Both the position numbers and the translations under genes were made by a program. Source: an uncultured Desulfuromonas sp. (lineage in GTDB: Bacteria; Desulfobacterota; Desulfuromonadia; Desulfuromonadales; Desulfuromonadaceae). Taken from it: 64,000 nt of DNA. Positions within the stretch are counted from its first letter, which is position 1; every line of letters begins with the position of its first letter. The notes under the pieces are model-generated. The model saw only the letters and a list, made by a program, of their open reading frames with translations. It had not been told where the DNA came from and did not search any database. Shown piece by piece: positions 25,200-33,776 of the stretch. The stretch lies in assembly GCF_963678835.1 (NCBI RefSeq), contig NZ_OY787469.1:1054001-1118000 (forward strand), in the 5' to 3' direction.

Positions 25200-26327
25200 A
25201 TGAAGACAAATGCAGACGTAGTCATCATTGGAGGCGGAATTATCGGTTGTTCGACCGCCTACTATTTAGCGAAAAAAGGGAAAACAGTCATCGTTCTGGA
25301 GAAAGGAAGGGTGATTGGCTATGGCGGATCAAGCCGCAATGGTGGCGGGGTACGCCAGTCTGGTCGGGACAAAAGAGAACTGCCGCTGGCAATGTATGGT
25401 GTTCAAAACCTCTGGCCACATCTTTCCGAAGAGCTGGAAACGGATGTGGAATATTACCAGCAAGGGAATCTGCGGCTGGGAAAAACCGAAGAACATCTCA
25501 AGATTCTTAAGGGTCTTACTGCCACTGCCGTTTCTTTGGGACTTGATGTGAAAATGATCAACGGTGAAGAAGTCAGAGCGATCTGCCCGCACTTGTCCGA
25601 TGACGTGATCGGGGCCAGCTGGTGTCAGAGTGATGGCCATGCCAACCCCCTGCAGACAACAATGGCCTTTTATAACAAAGCTCGCCGGCTGGGAGTCTGT
25701 TTTCGTACCGGCCAGGATGTGCTTTCGATAAAAACAGTTGCGGGCCGGGCGAGAAAGGTCATCACCGGTAGTGGGGAGTTTGAAGCCGAAAAAATTATTC
25801 TGGCGGCAGGCTATGAAAGCCGAGCTATCTCACAGAGTCTGGGTGTTGATGTGCCCATGAAAGCTATTGCTTTGGACACCTTGATCACTGAAGCACAGCC
25901 CCCCATGTTTTATCAGATGCTTGGCACGGCGATGGCTGATTTTTACGGTCACCAAACCACGCATGGTTCCTTTGTTTTTGGTGGCGGGTCTCCACTTGAC
26001 TCCGGCAGTATTGTCGGCGTTGGAGACCATCCTCCGGTGGCTGCTACTGGAGCAACCTGTAAAGGGATTCTGGGTTATATCCCTGCCCTCAAGCATGCCA
26101 AGGTGGTTCGCAGCTGGGTTGGTTTTATTGACTGGTGTGAGGATAAAGTCCCCGTGATCAGTCCCGTCGAAGAGGTTCCGGGATTGATCCTGGCCTGCGG
26201 ATTCTCCGGCCACGGTTTCGGAATTGCTCCTTCCGTCGGTACGGTACTGTCACAGTTGGCTTGCGACGAAAAGCCCTCCATTGATATCAGCGAACTTGAC
26301 TATAAGCGCTTCTCTGACCGGGATTAG
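25200..26327 (+). CDS. DAO-fold FAD oxidoreductase, substrate-oxidising subunit (HcnC/OoxB-like)
   Basis: 375 residues. FAD motif VVIIGGGIIGCSTAYYLAKKG at the start, SSRNGGGVRQSG after it and the C-terminal GLILACGFSGHGFGIAPSVG typical of the D-amino-acid/sarcosine/glycine oxidase superfamily. It should oxidise a secondary amine or amino acid to the imine, working with the two iron-sulphur subunits encoded just upstream. At 375 residues it is nearer the opine oxidase and sarcosine oxidase beta subunits than the longer HcnC. CGAGGC precedes ATG 25200. Confidence 0.86.
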   Translation: MKTNADVVIIGGGIIGCSTAYYLAKKGKTVIVLEKGRVIGYGGSSRNGGGVRQSGRDKRELPLAMYGVQNLWPHLSEELETDVEYYQQGNLRLGKTEEHLKILKGLTATAVSLGLDVKMINGEEVRAICPHLSDDVIGASWCQSDGHANPLQTTMAFYNKARRLGVCFRTGQDVLSIKTVAGRARKVITGSGEFEAEKIILAAGYESRAISQSLGVDVPMKAIALDTLITEAQPPMFYQMLGTAMADFYGHQTTHGSFVFGGGSPLDSGSIVGVGDHPPVAATGATCKGILGYIPALKHAKVVRSWVGFIDWCEDKVPVISPVEEVPGLILACGFSGHGFGIAPSVGTVLSQLACDEKPSIDISELDYKRFSDRD

Positions 26328-26410
26328 CCTGGTTCTGAACATGATCCGCCCAGATATGATTTTCGAGGGCGGGGGATTTTCCCATTTCTTTTCTAGTGAA
26401 GGATAAAACG

Positions 26411-27553
26411 ATGAACTTTATTTTTGATATCCCGTCGACTCTGCTTTTCGGTGAAGGGGAGAGCCGTAATGCCGGAAGGCTGCTCAAGGAGATGGGGGCC
26501 CGCAAGGTCCTGCTGGTCTGCGATCAGGTTATGTCTTCTTTGGGCTTTGCCGAACGCATTCGAAACAGTTTTGTCGAAGCTGGTCTTGACTACGCGATCT
26601 TTTCAGAAGTTACTCCGAACCCGACCGACACTCTGGTCCATGCCGCAGCGGTCTTCGCTGCGGAGCATCAGGTCGATTCTTTGGTGGCTATTGGTGGCGG
26701 CAGTATTATCGACACCGCTAAAGCGATTAATATCCTGCTGACTAACGGTGGTGAAATTGCTGCTTATGAGGGGGTTCACAAAGTCACTAAGCCCACCTTG
26801 CCGCTGGTGATGATTCCGACCACCGCTGGAACCGGGAGTGAGGTAACGGCGGTCACCGTTGTCACCGATACAAAGCGGCACAAAAAGATGGTTATTGCCG
26901 GTCGCTTTGTCGGTGGGGCACTGGCCATTTGCGATCCATTGCTGACCGCAGACCTGCCTCCGGCCATCACTGCGGCAACCGGAATGGATGCTCTGACCCA
27001 CGCCATTGAGGCGTATATCTCGAAGCTGGCATCACCTGTTAGCGATAGCCACGCCCTCAAAGCAATTGATCTGATCAACACCAGTTTGGAAGAAGTGGGC
27101 TGTAACGGTAACAAAAAGGCCCGCAGTAACCTGATGCTCGGTAGTACGATGGCTGGTATGGCGTTTAATTCGGCCATGCTTGGTTTGGTCCATTCCCTGG
27201 CCCATCCATTAAGCGCTCATTACAACATCGCCCACGGTGTCGCCAATGCGGTCTTTCTGCCCCAAGTCATGCGTTATAACCTGGGCAGTTTCGATCATAA
27301 ACTTGACGATTTGGCTGAGGCTTTGGGGATTGACCGGCACCAACCCGATTTGGGCGAACAGGTTGTCCGCCGTCTGGAGACACTTTCGCGTGCTATCGGT
27401 ATCCCTAAATTCAAAGACCTGAATGTACCGGTAGCCGACTTTGCCATGTTGGCTGAGGAAGCCATGGTTGAAATAAGTACCATGTCCAATCCCAAGCAAG
27501 CAACGGTTGCTGATCTGGTACACATACTCGAATCAACATACGCTGAAGCCTGA
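26411..27553 (+). CDS. iron-containing (group III) alcohol dehydrogenase
   Basis: 380 residues. Shows GGGSIIDTAKAINILL, the PTTAGTGSEVT phosphate-binding stretch and the metal site region GMDALTHAIEAYIS followed by HSLAHPLSAHYNIAHG. Members reduce aldehydes or oxidise primary alcohols with NAD(P). AAGGA lies before ATG 26411; an upstream GTG at 26396 coincides with that site and is unlikely to be the start. It would dispose of an aldehyde fragment released by the amine dehydrogenase, or recycle NADH; this is inference from position. Confidence 0.88.
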   Translation: MNFIFDIPSTLLFGEGESRNAGRLLKEMGARKVLLVCDQVMSSLGFAERIRNSFVEAGLDYAIFSEVTPNPTDTLVHAAAVFAAEHQVDSLVAIGGGSIIDTAKAINILLTNGGEIAAYEGVHKVTKPTLPLVMIPTTAGTGSEVTAVTVVTDTKRHKKMVIAGRFVGGALAICDPLLTADLPPAITAATGMDALTHAIEAYISKLASPVSDSHALKAIDLINTSLEEVGCNGNKKARSNLMLGSTMAGMAFNSAMLGLVHSLAHPLSAHYNIAHGVANAVFLPQVMRYNLGSFDHKLDDLAEALGIDRHQPDLGEQVVRRLETLSRAIGIPKFKDLNVPVADFAMLAEEAMVEISTMSNPKQATVADLVHILESTYAEA

Positions 27554-27590
27554 TTCAACGTCTGAAAAAAGCTGAACCGAGGTAGGGATA

Positions 27591-30500
27591 ATGAGTTTTA
27601 CAGAGGAACGCGTCATGATGGAGCAGGTTGAGAAGGCCATTGCTAACAACCTCAAGACAGCCAAAAGCAACCTTGTCTGGCTGCGGGAGCAGATGCATCC
27701 CTATTTTTTTATAACCATGCGTCAGGAACCTGAGGCTATCGGTATTCTGGCGACGATTCTGGACAGTCTGAAAACAAACAAATACCGCATCTTGGCAGAT
27801 ACCGACAAAAAATTGATTCTGGCCAGTCTCAGCCGTCCCGGGACGCTCTATGAGTCATTGCGAAGCTTGCGGGAACGCGATATCTCTTTTGCCCATATCA
27901 CTCAGTCGTATGCTCCTATTCCAGGGGGCGATAAGATGTTGGAGATCCAACGCTTTGAGTTTGAGCGCAAATCAGATCAATGCGTTTGCGAGGGGCTTCA
28001 GCAGAATCTCGATATTCCTGCTGAAATCCGTGAGCCCATTCTGCAGGCTCTGAAACATAACTATCCTCACTTTGATTTTGATGATTTTGACGACTGTTTA
28101 AAGATGTTGTGGATCAACAAACAGGACTATGTTGAGCATTCTCCGGCCATACGGGTCGCACAGATCCTCTGGCTTTATCATCAGGGTAAGGAGAACGGTG
28201 GTATTCACCTGGATGTCGAAGAATCCGCCGGTCACGATACGGAGACAGAAACCCGTATCATGTTTGCTGTCAGTAATCCGCCCCAGCGCGATTTTCTCCA
28301 ACAGATCATGGAAGTCTTCAAGCGTATGGGGATCGGCATCAAACGTACTTATTGCCTGACCATCAGTAATGGTCGCCATCCGGTTTTTCTCGGAACTTTT
28401 TATGTGCGTAAAAGGGACGTTGATCTGACAGACAATCAAACGGAACAGTTTGTCGAGCTTCAGAAGGAGCTGTTCAATACCCAGTTGCTGCAGACCCGCT
28501 CACTAAGCTACCAGGAGTTTGTTACCCAGAACGTTATGAGCGGTGAAGATGCCTCCCTGGTGAACGCCTTTATCGCCTTCTGCCATACCAATCTGGCACA
28601 TAGCGCGGACCGTTACGATCTGGAGGGGGTTGAGCGCGCCTTTTACTCACACCCTGATCTTTGTTTGCAATTGGTCCAGCTGTTTCGGACCCGCTTTGAT
28701 CCGAACCTGACGGACCGCGAGGGTGTTTATCAAAAACAACTCGCTGATCTGGAATATGCCATAGAACATTACAACACTGGCCATAAGCGGGTTGATGCCT
28801 ACCGCAGGACGATTTTTTACTGTTGCCTGCTGTTTGTCCGCCATAGCTTGAAAACCAATTTCTTCGTCTTGAAAAAGCAGGCTCTGGCATTCCGCCTTGA
28901 TCCGGCTTATCTGGAAGAGCTGGCCATATGTTTTACGAACGATTTGCCTGTAGATCGTCCCTTCAGGGTGACGTTCTTCTTTGGACGTTACGGAGTCGGG
29001 TACCATATGGGGTTTTCTGATATCGCTCGCGGTGGCTGGCGGACCTTGATCACCCATGGCCGTGATGATTATGTTACCTGTGCGAATACGATCTTTAAAG
29101 AAGCCTATGTTCTTGCTCATACCCAGCATCTGAAAAATAAGGACATTTACGAAGGGGGCTCCAAACTGGTGGCCGTACTTGATGCTCTGCCGGTCAGCGA
29201 TCAGCAACTGGTCCAACAGCGTCTCTACAATCTGCAGTATGGATTTGCCAGTGCCTTTCTGGATATCTTCTGCAGTAACGAGGATGGCAGCATCAAGGAT
29301 TCCAGGGTCGTCGACTACTATGGGGAAGAGGAAGCCATCGAACTGGGACCGGACGAGAACATGCATGACATCATGATTGAGTCCCTTGCCCGCCTCGCGC
29401 AGAAACGCGGCTACATGCTCGGCATCGGGATCATGTCCGGGAAAAAGGTCGGCATTAATCATAAGGAGTTTGGGGTCACATCTGCCGGCGTGGTCAAGTT
29501 TGCCGAAGTAACCATGGAGCAGCTCGATATTAATTATCGTCAGGATGAATTCTTTGTGAAAATGACGGGGGGACCGGCTGGGGATGTCGCCGGTAATGCC
29601 ATGCGTCTTCTGTTGGATCATTGCCCGAACGTTCGAATTAATCTGATACTGGACGGAAGCGGTGCCTTTTACGATCCACAAGGGGCAGATCGAGACGAGA
29701 TTTCCAGAATTTTGCTGGCCAGGGATATCGAGGCTTATAACCCGGAAAAACTGCATCCTGGCGGCTATCTGATCTATCGAGGTCAACGGCGCAAGGAGGG
29801 ACTGAAAGAGCTGTACCGAAAAGTGGTTAAAACCGCTTTCGGTGTTGAAGAACAGTGGCTTTCCGCCGATGAATTTTACAGCGATTTCAACCGTCTGCCA
29901 TTTACAGTCAAGGCCGATCTGTTTATCCCGGGCGGGGGACGGCCGGAAACCATTGATGGTGAAAACTGGCGTCACTTTTTTATGGCAGATGGCTCTCCGT
30001 CGGCACGGGCCATTATTGAGGGCGCGAATTCATTCATCACCCCCGAAGCACGCATTGAACTGCAGCGGAAGGGGATTGTCGTTATGCGCGATTCCTCAGC
30101 CAACAAGTGCGGCGTGATCTCCTCGTCTTATGAGATTATTGCCAATCTTGTCATGAGTGAAGAAGAGTTTATCGAGCACAAACAGGCCTATGTCGCAGAT
30201 GTTCTGAATATTCTTGAACAGCGGGCCGAAGACGAAGTTAAGCTTATTTTTAAACGCTACCAGGAGGCTGGGGGGCATACGTTATATACCGAAATCAGTA
30301 ATGACATCAGCCATGAAATCAATCAGCAATATGCGACAATGTTTGAATATTTCAGAAAAAATCCCGACCTCTGTGCAGACCCTCTTTTCCAGCAGGCTAT
30401 TTTCAGCCATTTGCCGACGTTCCTAAAAGAAAATGCGACATATCGTGAACGGATTAAAGATCTTCCGATCAAGTATCGTTATGCGATTCTTGCCGTCGAG

Positions 30501-30596
30501 ATTGCAACGTCGATGGTTTACCATGCTGATATGGAAAGAGATGTCTTGTGGCTGCTGAAAGGACATTTGAGCCGACTTTATAATCGAGCCGCTTAA
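27591..30596 (+). CDS. large NAD-specific glutamate dehydrogenase (115-kDa class), copy 2
   Basis: 1001 residues (993 if ATG 27615, preceded by AGAGGA, is used). It is collinear with copy 1 (4254-7295) and has the same motifs, including GFSDIARGGWRTL, NKDIYEGGSKLVAVL, KKVGINHKEFGVTS, GGPAGDVAGNAM and IEGANSFITPEAR. It converts glutamate to 2-oxoglutarate and ammonia. It is the last gene of the oxidoreductase operon, 37 bases after the alcohol dehydrogenase gene. Its presence implies that the substrate pathway ends in glutamate, or that transamination through glutamate removes its nitrogen. Confidence 0.92.
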   Translation: MSFTEERVMMEQVEKAIANNLKTAKSNLVWLREQMHPYFFITMRQEPEAIGILATILDSLKTNKYRILADTDKKLILASLSRPGTLYESLRSLRERDISFAHITQSYAPIPGGDKMLEIQRFEFERKSDQCVCEGLQQNLDIPAEIREPILQALKHNYPHFDFDDFDDCLKMLWINKQDYVEHSPAIRVAQILWLYHQGKENGGIHLDVEESAGHDTETETRIMFAVSNPPQRDFLQQIMEVFKRMGIGIKRTYCLTISNGRHPVFLGTFYVRKRDVDLTDNQTEQFVELQKELFNTQLLQTRSLSYQEFVTQNVMSGEDASLVNAFIAFCHTNLAHSADRYDLEGVERAFYSHPDLCLQLVQLFRTRFDPNLTDREGVYQKQLADLEYAIEHYNTGHKRVDAYRRTIFYCCLLFVRHSLKTNFFVLKKQALAFRLDPAYLEELAICFTNDLPVDRPFRVTFFFGRYGVGYHMGFSDIARGGWRTLITHGRDDYVTCANTIFKEAYVLAHTQHLKNKDIYEGGSKLVAVLDALPVSDQQLVQQRLYNLQYGFASAFLDIFCSNEDGSIKDSRVVDYYGEEEAIELGPDENMHDIMIESLARLAQKRGYMLGIGIMSGKKVGINHKEFGVTSAGVVKFAEVTMEQLDINYRQDEFFVKMTGGPAGDVAGNAMRLLLDHCPNVRINLILDGSGAFYDPQGADRDEISRILLARDIEAYNPEKLHPGGYLIYRGQRRKEGLKELYRKVVKTAFGVEEQWLSADEFYSDFNRLPFTVKADLFIPGGGRPETIDGENWRHFFMADGSPSARAIIEGANSFITPEARIELQRKGIVVMRDSSANKCGVISSSYEIIANLVMSEEEFIEHKQAYVADVLNILEQRAEDEVKLIFKRYQEAGGHTLYTEISNDISHEINQQYATMFEYFRKNPDLCADPLFQQAIFSHLPTFLKENATYRERIKDLPIKYRYAILAVEIATSMVYHADMERDVLWLLKGHLSRLYNRAA

Positions 30597-30626
30597 AATA
30601 GTATTGTGCAATCTGTTTAGGGCAAT

Positions 30627-30677
30627 AAAGAGCCAGCCCTTGGTTCTATGAGGCCTGAACTCAGGAACGCTCTTTTT
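30627..30677 (+). terminator. probable terminator after the second catabolic operon
   Basis: AAAGAGC pairs with GCTCTTT at the base of a longer structure containing CCTGA/TCAGG, and the right arm runs into TTTTT. The loop is long, so the call is moderate. Confidence 0.5.
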
Positions 30678-30702
30678 AACGTTGAAAAGGGCAAAAGATA
30701 TT

Positions 30703-30813
30703 CAGGCCGTTGAAACGTCCCATTCAGGGACGTTTCAACGGCGCAAACCGAAAATGCGATTTCCGCCTTTCTTACAAAATCAAGCACTTGAAAACCTGTT
30801 GTTCAACAGTCTG
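30703..30813 (+). repeat. MITE-like element, copy C (111 bp, internally deleted)
   Basis: Starts CAGGCCGTTGAAACGTCC and ends GTTCAACAGTCTG. It keeps CGAAAATGCGATTTCCG and AAAATCAAGCACTTGAAAAC but lacks the roughly 40 bases with the GGACGGGCGA block. No clear target duplication is left. Confidence 0.7.
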
Positions 30814-31250
30814 AGATAGTGTCACCCGTTTTGAGAGCAGTGCTCAGTGACAATACCTTTTGGCATTCGACCGTCAATTGTTTCGTCAAGATCCCCTCTT
30901 TGGTAAAGAGGGTGGCTCGTGCTCTGACAACACGAAATCTTCGGGTCCGGCTTCGCCTCGCACCCTTCCCACTGCGTTGCAACATCTTGAAGTGGAGTGG
31001 CCACTTCGGCGATTTCGCGCCTTGTGTGAATGGCACGATGCAGTGCCATTCACTCGAATTTTTAGCATGGACAGAGCACTGGGTGTGTCGATTGAAGAAT
31101 CGTATACGTTTGACCAAATGACTTAAAGGCAATTTTAGCCGAACTGAGACCAGTATTTTATAACGACAAAGCATATCAGACTTCTGTGTACGGCGATGTT
31201 TTGCTGCCGTTCGGCAATTATGGTGTAAACTGTATCGGAATGGAACGCTT
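30814..31250. other. 437-base stretch without a supportable gene
   Basis: Several short frames overlap on both strands but none has a start site or recognisable product. It contains an 11-bp perfect inverted repeat, GTGAATGGCAC and GTGCCATTCAC, at 31026-31053 with a six-base loop, followed shortly by ATTTTT. Confidence 0.45.
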
Positions 31251-31324
31251 GGTCTTGGCGGTTTGCACGCCCTCGGAGTGATGAAGGGCTGAAAAGACCG
31301 ACTGGAGACGCCACTTAACTAAGT
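31251..31324 (+). ncRNA. candidate structured leader upstream of the chemoreceptor gene
   Basis: GGTCTT (31251-31256) and AAGACC (31294-31299) can close a stem around one or two smaller hairpins: GGCG/CGCC (31257-31271) and GCCCT/AGGGC (31269-31289), which overlap and could alternate. ACTTA-AC-TAAGT follows at about 31313-31324. It resembles a small multi-branched RNA about 100 bases before the gene. It does not match the cyclic-di-GMP riboswitch consensus as remembered. Speculative. Confidence 0.25.
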
Positions 31325-31400
31325 AGTGTTCTTTAATAAGTCTTGGTACAGGCTTTGCAGTAATATGGTCTCCATCATTTAATCTTTTGGGAGAAATCGT

Positions 31401-33626
31401 ATGCAGTTGAAATCAATTCAATTAAAAATTGCCTTGTTGACTGGCGTGTGTCTGTTGTTGTGCGCCGCGATTCTAGTCGGTTACAGCCTGACAGCAACAC
31501 ACAATACGCAGGCGTATGTTGATGAAAAAGTGTCCGGGCTGTTGGATGAAGATGCTCAAGTGCTCTTGGAAAATTCAGCCAAAATCGCTGCTTTTAGAAT
31601 ACAGCAGGAATTTGATGTGGCTTTGAATGCGGCACGCACCATGGCACAGAGTTTTGAAATGTCCAAGCAGGTTGATGATGCGGGCGTCCCGTTGTTGCAG
31701 CTTGACCGCACTGCGGTCAATGCTATTTTGCTCAATGTGCTCAAGCACAACGAAAACTTCAATGGGACCTATAGTTGCTGGGAGCCCAATGCCATTGATG
31801 GAAACGATGACGCCTTTCGTGTCAAGCGGGATGGTAATAATCCGCAAACCGGGCGATTTACGCCGTACTGGACCCGTGATGACCAAGGACGAATCGATGT
31901 TCAGCATCTGGTTGAGTACGATTCTGATGCCCTGCATCCCAATGGGGTTGCCAAGGGGGGGTGGTATCATGTCCCCCAGGCGACACATAATGAAAGTGTC
32001 TTAGGTCCACTGCCTTATATCGTCCAAGGGAAGAAGGTCTGGCTGGCGACATTGTCGGTGCCGATCCTTTACGATGGAAAGTTTTACGGCGTGGCCGGAA
32101 CCGACTATGTTCTCGATTTTGTCCAGAAGCTCAGTGTTGATGGTGACCGTAAACTGTTTGATGGCCAAGGGGAGATGGTCATTGTCAGCAATCAAGGGCT
32201 GATCATTGCTCACAGTGAACAGCCTCAGTGGATCGGGCAGAGTTTCGAGGTGTTTGACGACACTGCCGCCGCCGATCTGAAGGTCATCCAGCAGGGGCGT
32301 GCCTTTGTTGAGCAAAACGCTGAAACAGGTGAAATTAAAGCGATTGCCCCCATTCAATTGGGCAACACCGGTAAGCCGTGGGCGGTGATCATCCGCATCC
32401 ACTCCGATGTGGTGATGGCGGAAGCTCATGCGTTAAACAAGCAGCTGACGGAACTTGAAAGTCGGAATATCAACTGGCTGCTGATCATTGGTGGCGGTGT
32501 GACCGTCGTATCCATTGCGTTGTTGTGGTTTTTTGCCGCGAGCTTGTCCAAACCGGTGTTAAGCGGTGTCCGCCTGGCAGAGGAGATCGCTCAGGGGCGA
32601 TTCAACAGCCGACTGAAGATGACGAGTCAGGATGAAATCGGCCAATTGGGCCGGGCGCTGGACAGCATGGCCGACAGCCTGCAGGAAAAAGCCGGATTGG
32701 CCGAGGAAATTGCCCATGGCAATCTCGATGTCAATGTTCAACTGGCCTCGGAACAGGATCAGCTTGGCCTGGCATTGCAACACATGACCAACAGTTTGAA
32801 TGATTTGCTTGGTCAGGTGTCCATCAGTGTCGAACAGGTGGCAGCAGGAAGCTTTCAGGTGTCTGATTCCAGCCAGACCTTATCGCAGGGAGCGACAGAG
32901 CAGGCCAGTTCACTGGAACAGGTCACCAGTTCCATGCAACAGGTCGCATCTCAAACCGATCAGAATACCGAAAATGCCCGCGAGGCCAGTCGCTTGTCGG
33001 ATGAAGCTAAAAAGAGTGCTGGAAACGGTAATGGTCAGATGAAGGAGATGGTCGCGGCCATGGGCGATATCTATGAGTCGGGTCAGAATATCTCTAAAAT
33101 TATCAAGGTGATTGACGAGATTGCTTTTCAGACCAACCTGTTGGCCTTAAATGCCGCTGTTGAAGCGGCGCGTGCCGGCCAACACGGCAAAGGGTTTGCC
33201 GTTGTCGCCGAAGAGGTGCGCAATTTGGCGGCGCGCAGTGCCAAAGCGGCTGGTGAGACAGCTGAGTTGATCGAGGGGTCGGTATCGAAGACGCAAAAAG
33301 GCACCGAGATCGCCGAAAAAACCGCTGTAGCTCTCGATGAGATCATGACGGATGTCAATAAAGTCAGTGCCTTGGTTGGTGATATTGCCATTGCTGCTGA
33401 AGAGCAGGCGCAAGGGATCGGCCAGATCAACCTGGGGTTGGGACAGATCGATCAGGTGACTCAGCAAAATACGGCGACAGCGGAAGAAAGCGCCTCGGCT
33501 TCCGAAGAGCTCTCCGCACAGGCACAACAGCTCAAACAGATGTTGTCCCGTTTCACCCTGCGCACGGAGAAAACGCCGCGTGCCGGTCAGGCGGGGGATG
33601 GCATATTGAAGATCGGTATGGATTAA
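31401..33626 (+). CDS. methyl-accepting chemotaxis protein with dCache sensor
   Basis: 741 residues. An N-terminal membrane helix (about 8-30), a large periplasmic dCache-type domain to about 355 (with [15 protein letters not shown] and GTDYVLDFV), a second membrane helix (about 358-380), HAMP, and a long coiled cytoplasmic region with the conserved tip [20 protein letters not shown]. It signals ligand binding to CheA/CheW. GGGAGAAAT precedes the ATG. It stands as a single transcription unit with its own terminator. dCache domains of this kind frequently bind amino acids or carboxylates; the ligand here is unknown. Confidence 0.93.
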   Translation: MQLKSIQLKIALLTGVCLLLCAAILVGYSLTATHNTQAYVDEKVSGLLDEDAQVLLENSAKIAAFRIQQEFDVALNAARTMAQSFEMSKQVDDAGVPLLQLDRTAVNAILLNVLKHNENFNGTYSCWEPNAIDGNDDAFRVKRDGNNPQTGRFTPYWTRDDQGRIDVQHLVEYDSDALHPNGVAKGGWYHVPQATHNESVLGPLPYIVQGKKVWLATLSVPILYDGKFYGVAGTDYVLDFVQKLSVDGDRKLFDGQGEMVIVSNQGLIIAHSEQPQWIGQSFEVFDDTAAADLKVIQQGRAFVEQNAETGEIKAIAPIQLGNTGKPWAVIIRIHSDVVMAEAHALNKQLTELESRNINWLLIIGGGVTVVSIALLWFFAASLSKPVLSGVRLAEEIAQGRFNSRLKMTSQDEIGQLGRALDSMADSLQEKAGLAEEIAHGNLDVNVQLASEQDQLGLALQHMTNSLNDLLGQVSISVEQVAAGSFQVSDSSQTLSQGATEQASSLEQVTSSMQQVASQTDQNTENAREASRLSDEAKKSAGNGNGQMKEMVAAMGDIYESGQNISKIIKVIDEIAFQTNLLALNAAVEAARAGQHGKGFAVVAEEVRNLAARSAKAAGETAELIEGSVSKTQKGTEIAEKTAVALDEIMTDVNKVSALVGDIAIAAEEQAQGIGQINLGLGQIDQVTQQNTATAEESASASEELSAQAQQLKQMLSRFTLRTEKTPRAGQAGDGILKIGMD

Positions 33627-33654
33627 TTCCTGATTTTCCCGGTTAACTGCACAT

Positions 33655-33688
33655 AAAAGCGCCCCGGCATGTTTGTCGGGGCGCTTTT
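33655..33688 (+). terminator. intrinsic terminator of the chemoreceptor gene
   Basis: AAAAGCGCCCCGGCA and TGTCGGGGCGCTTTT form a long GC-rich stem ending in a T-run; it may work in both directions. Confidence 0.92.
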
Positions 33689-33776
33689 GTGTGCAGGCTG
33701 TTCAGTGGCGATAAAGCCATTGACTCGTTCTAACGACTGACCTAAACTGATGAGTCGGGTTGGTTCATGATTTTCC

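Noticed and set aside
23470-26327. Hydrogen cyanide synthase HcnABC
   Set aside because: The subunit pattern is the same, but the third subunit is shorter than HcnC and the neighbours (OCD-like, Rid, glutamate dehydrogenase, alcohol dehydrogenase) fit amine or opine catabolism better. Kept only as a family comparison.
28647-29975. Long open frame (442 codons) on the minus strand
   Set aside because: It lies fully inside the glutamate dehydrogenase gene and has no domain, start site or codon support; it is a by-product of the opposite strand.
31026-31053. 11-bp inverted repeat as an operator or terminator
   Set aside because: The stem is perfect but neither a clear T-run nor a nearby promoter or gene gives it a role; mentioned only within the intergenic entry.
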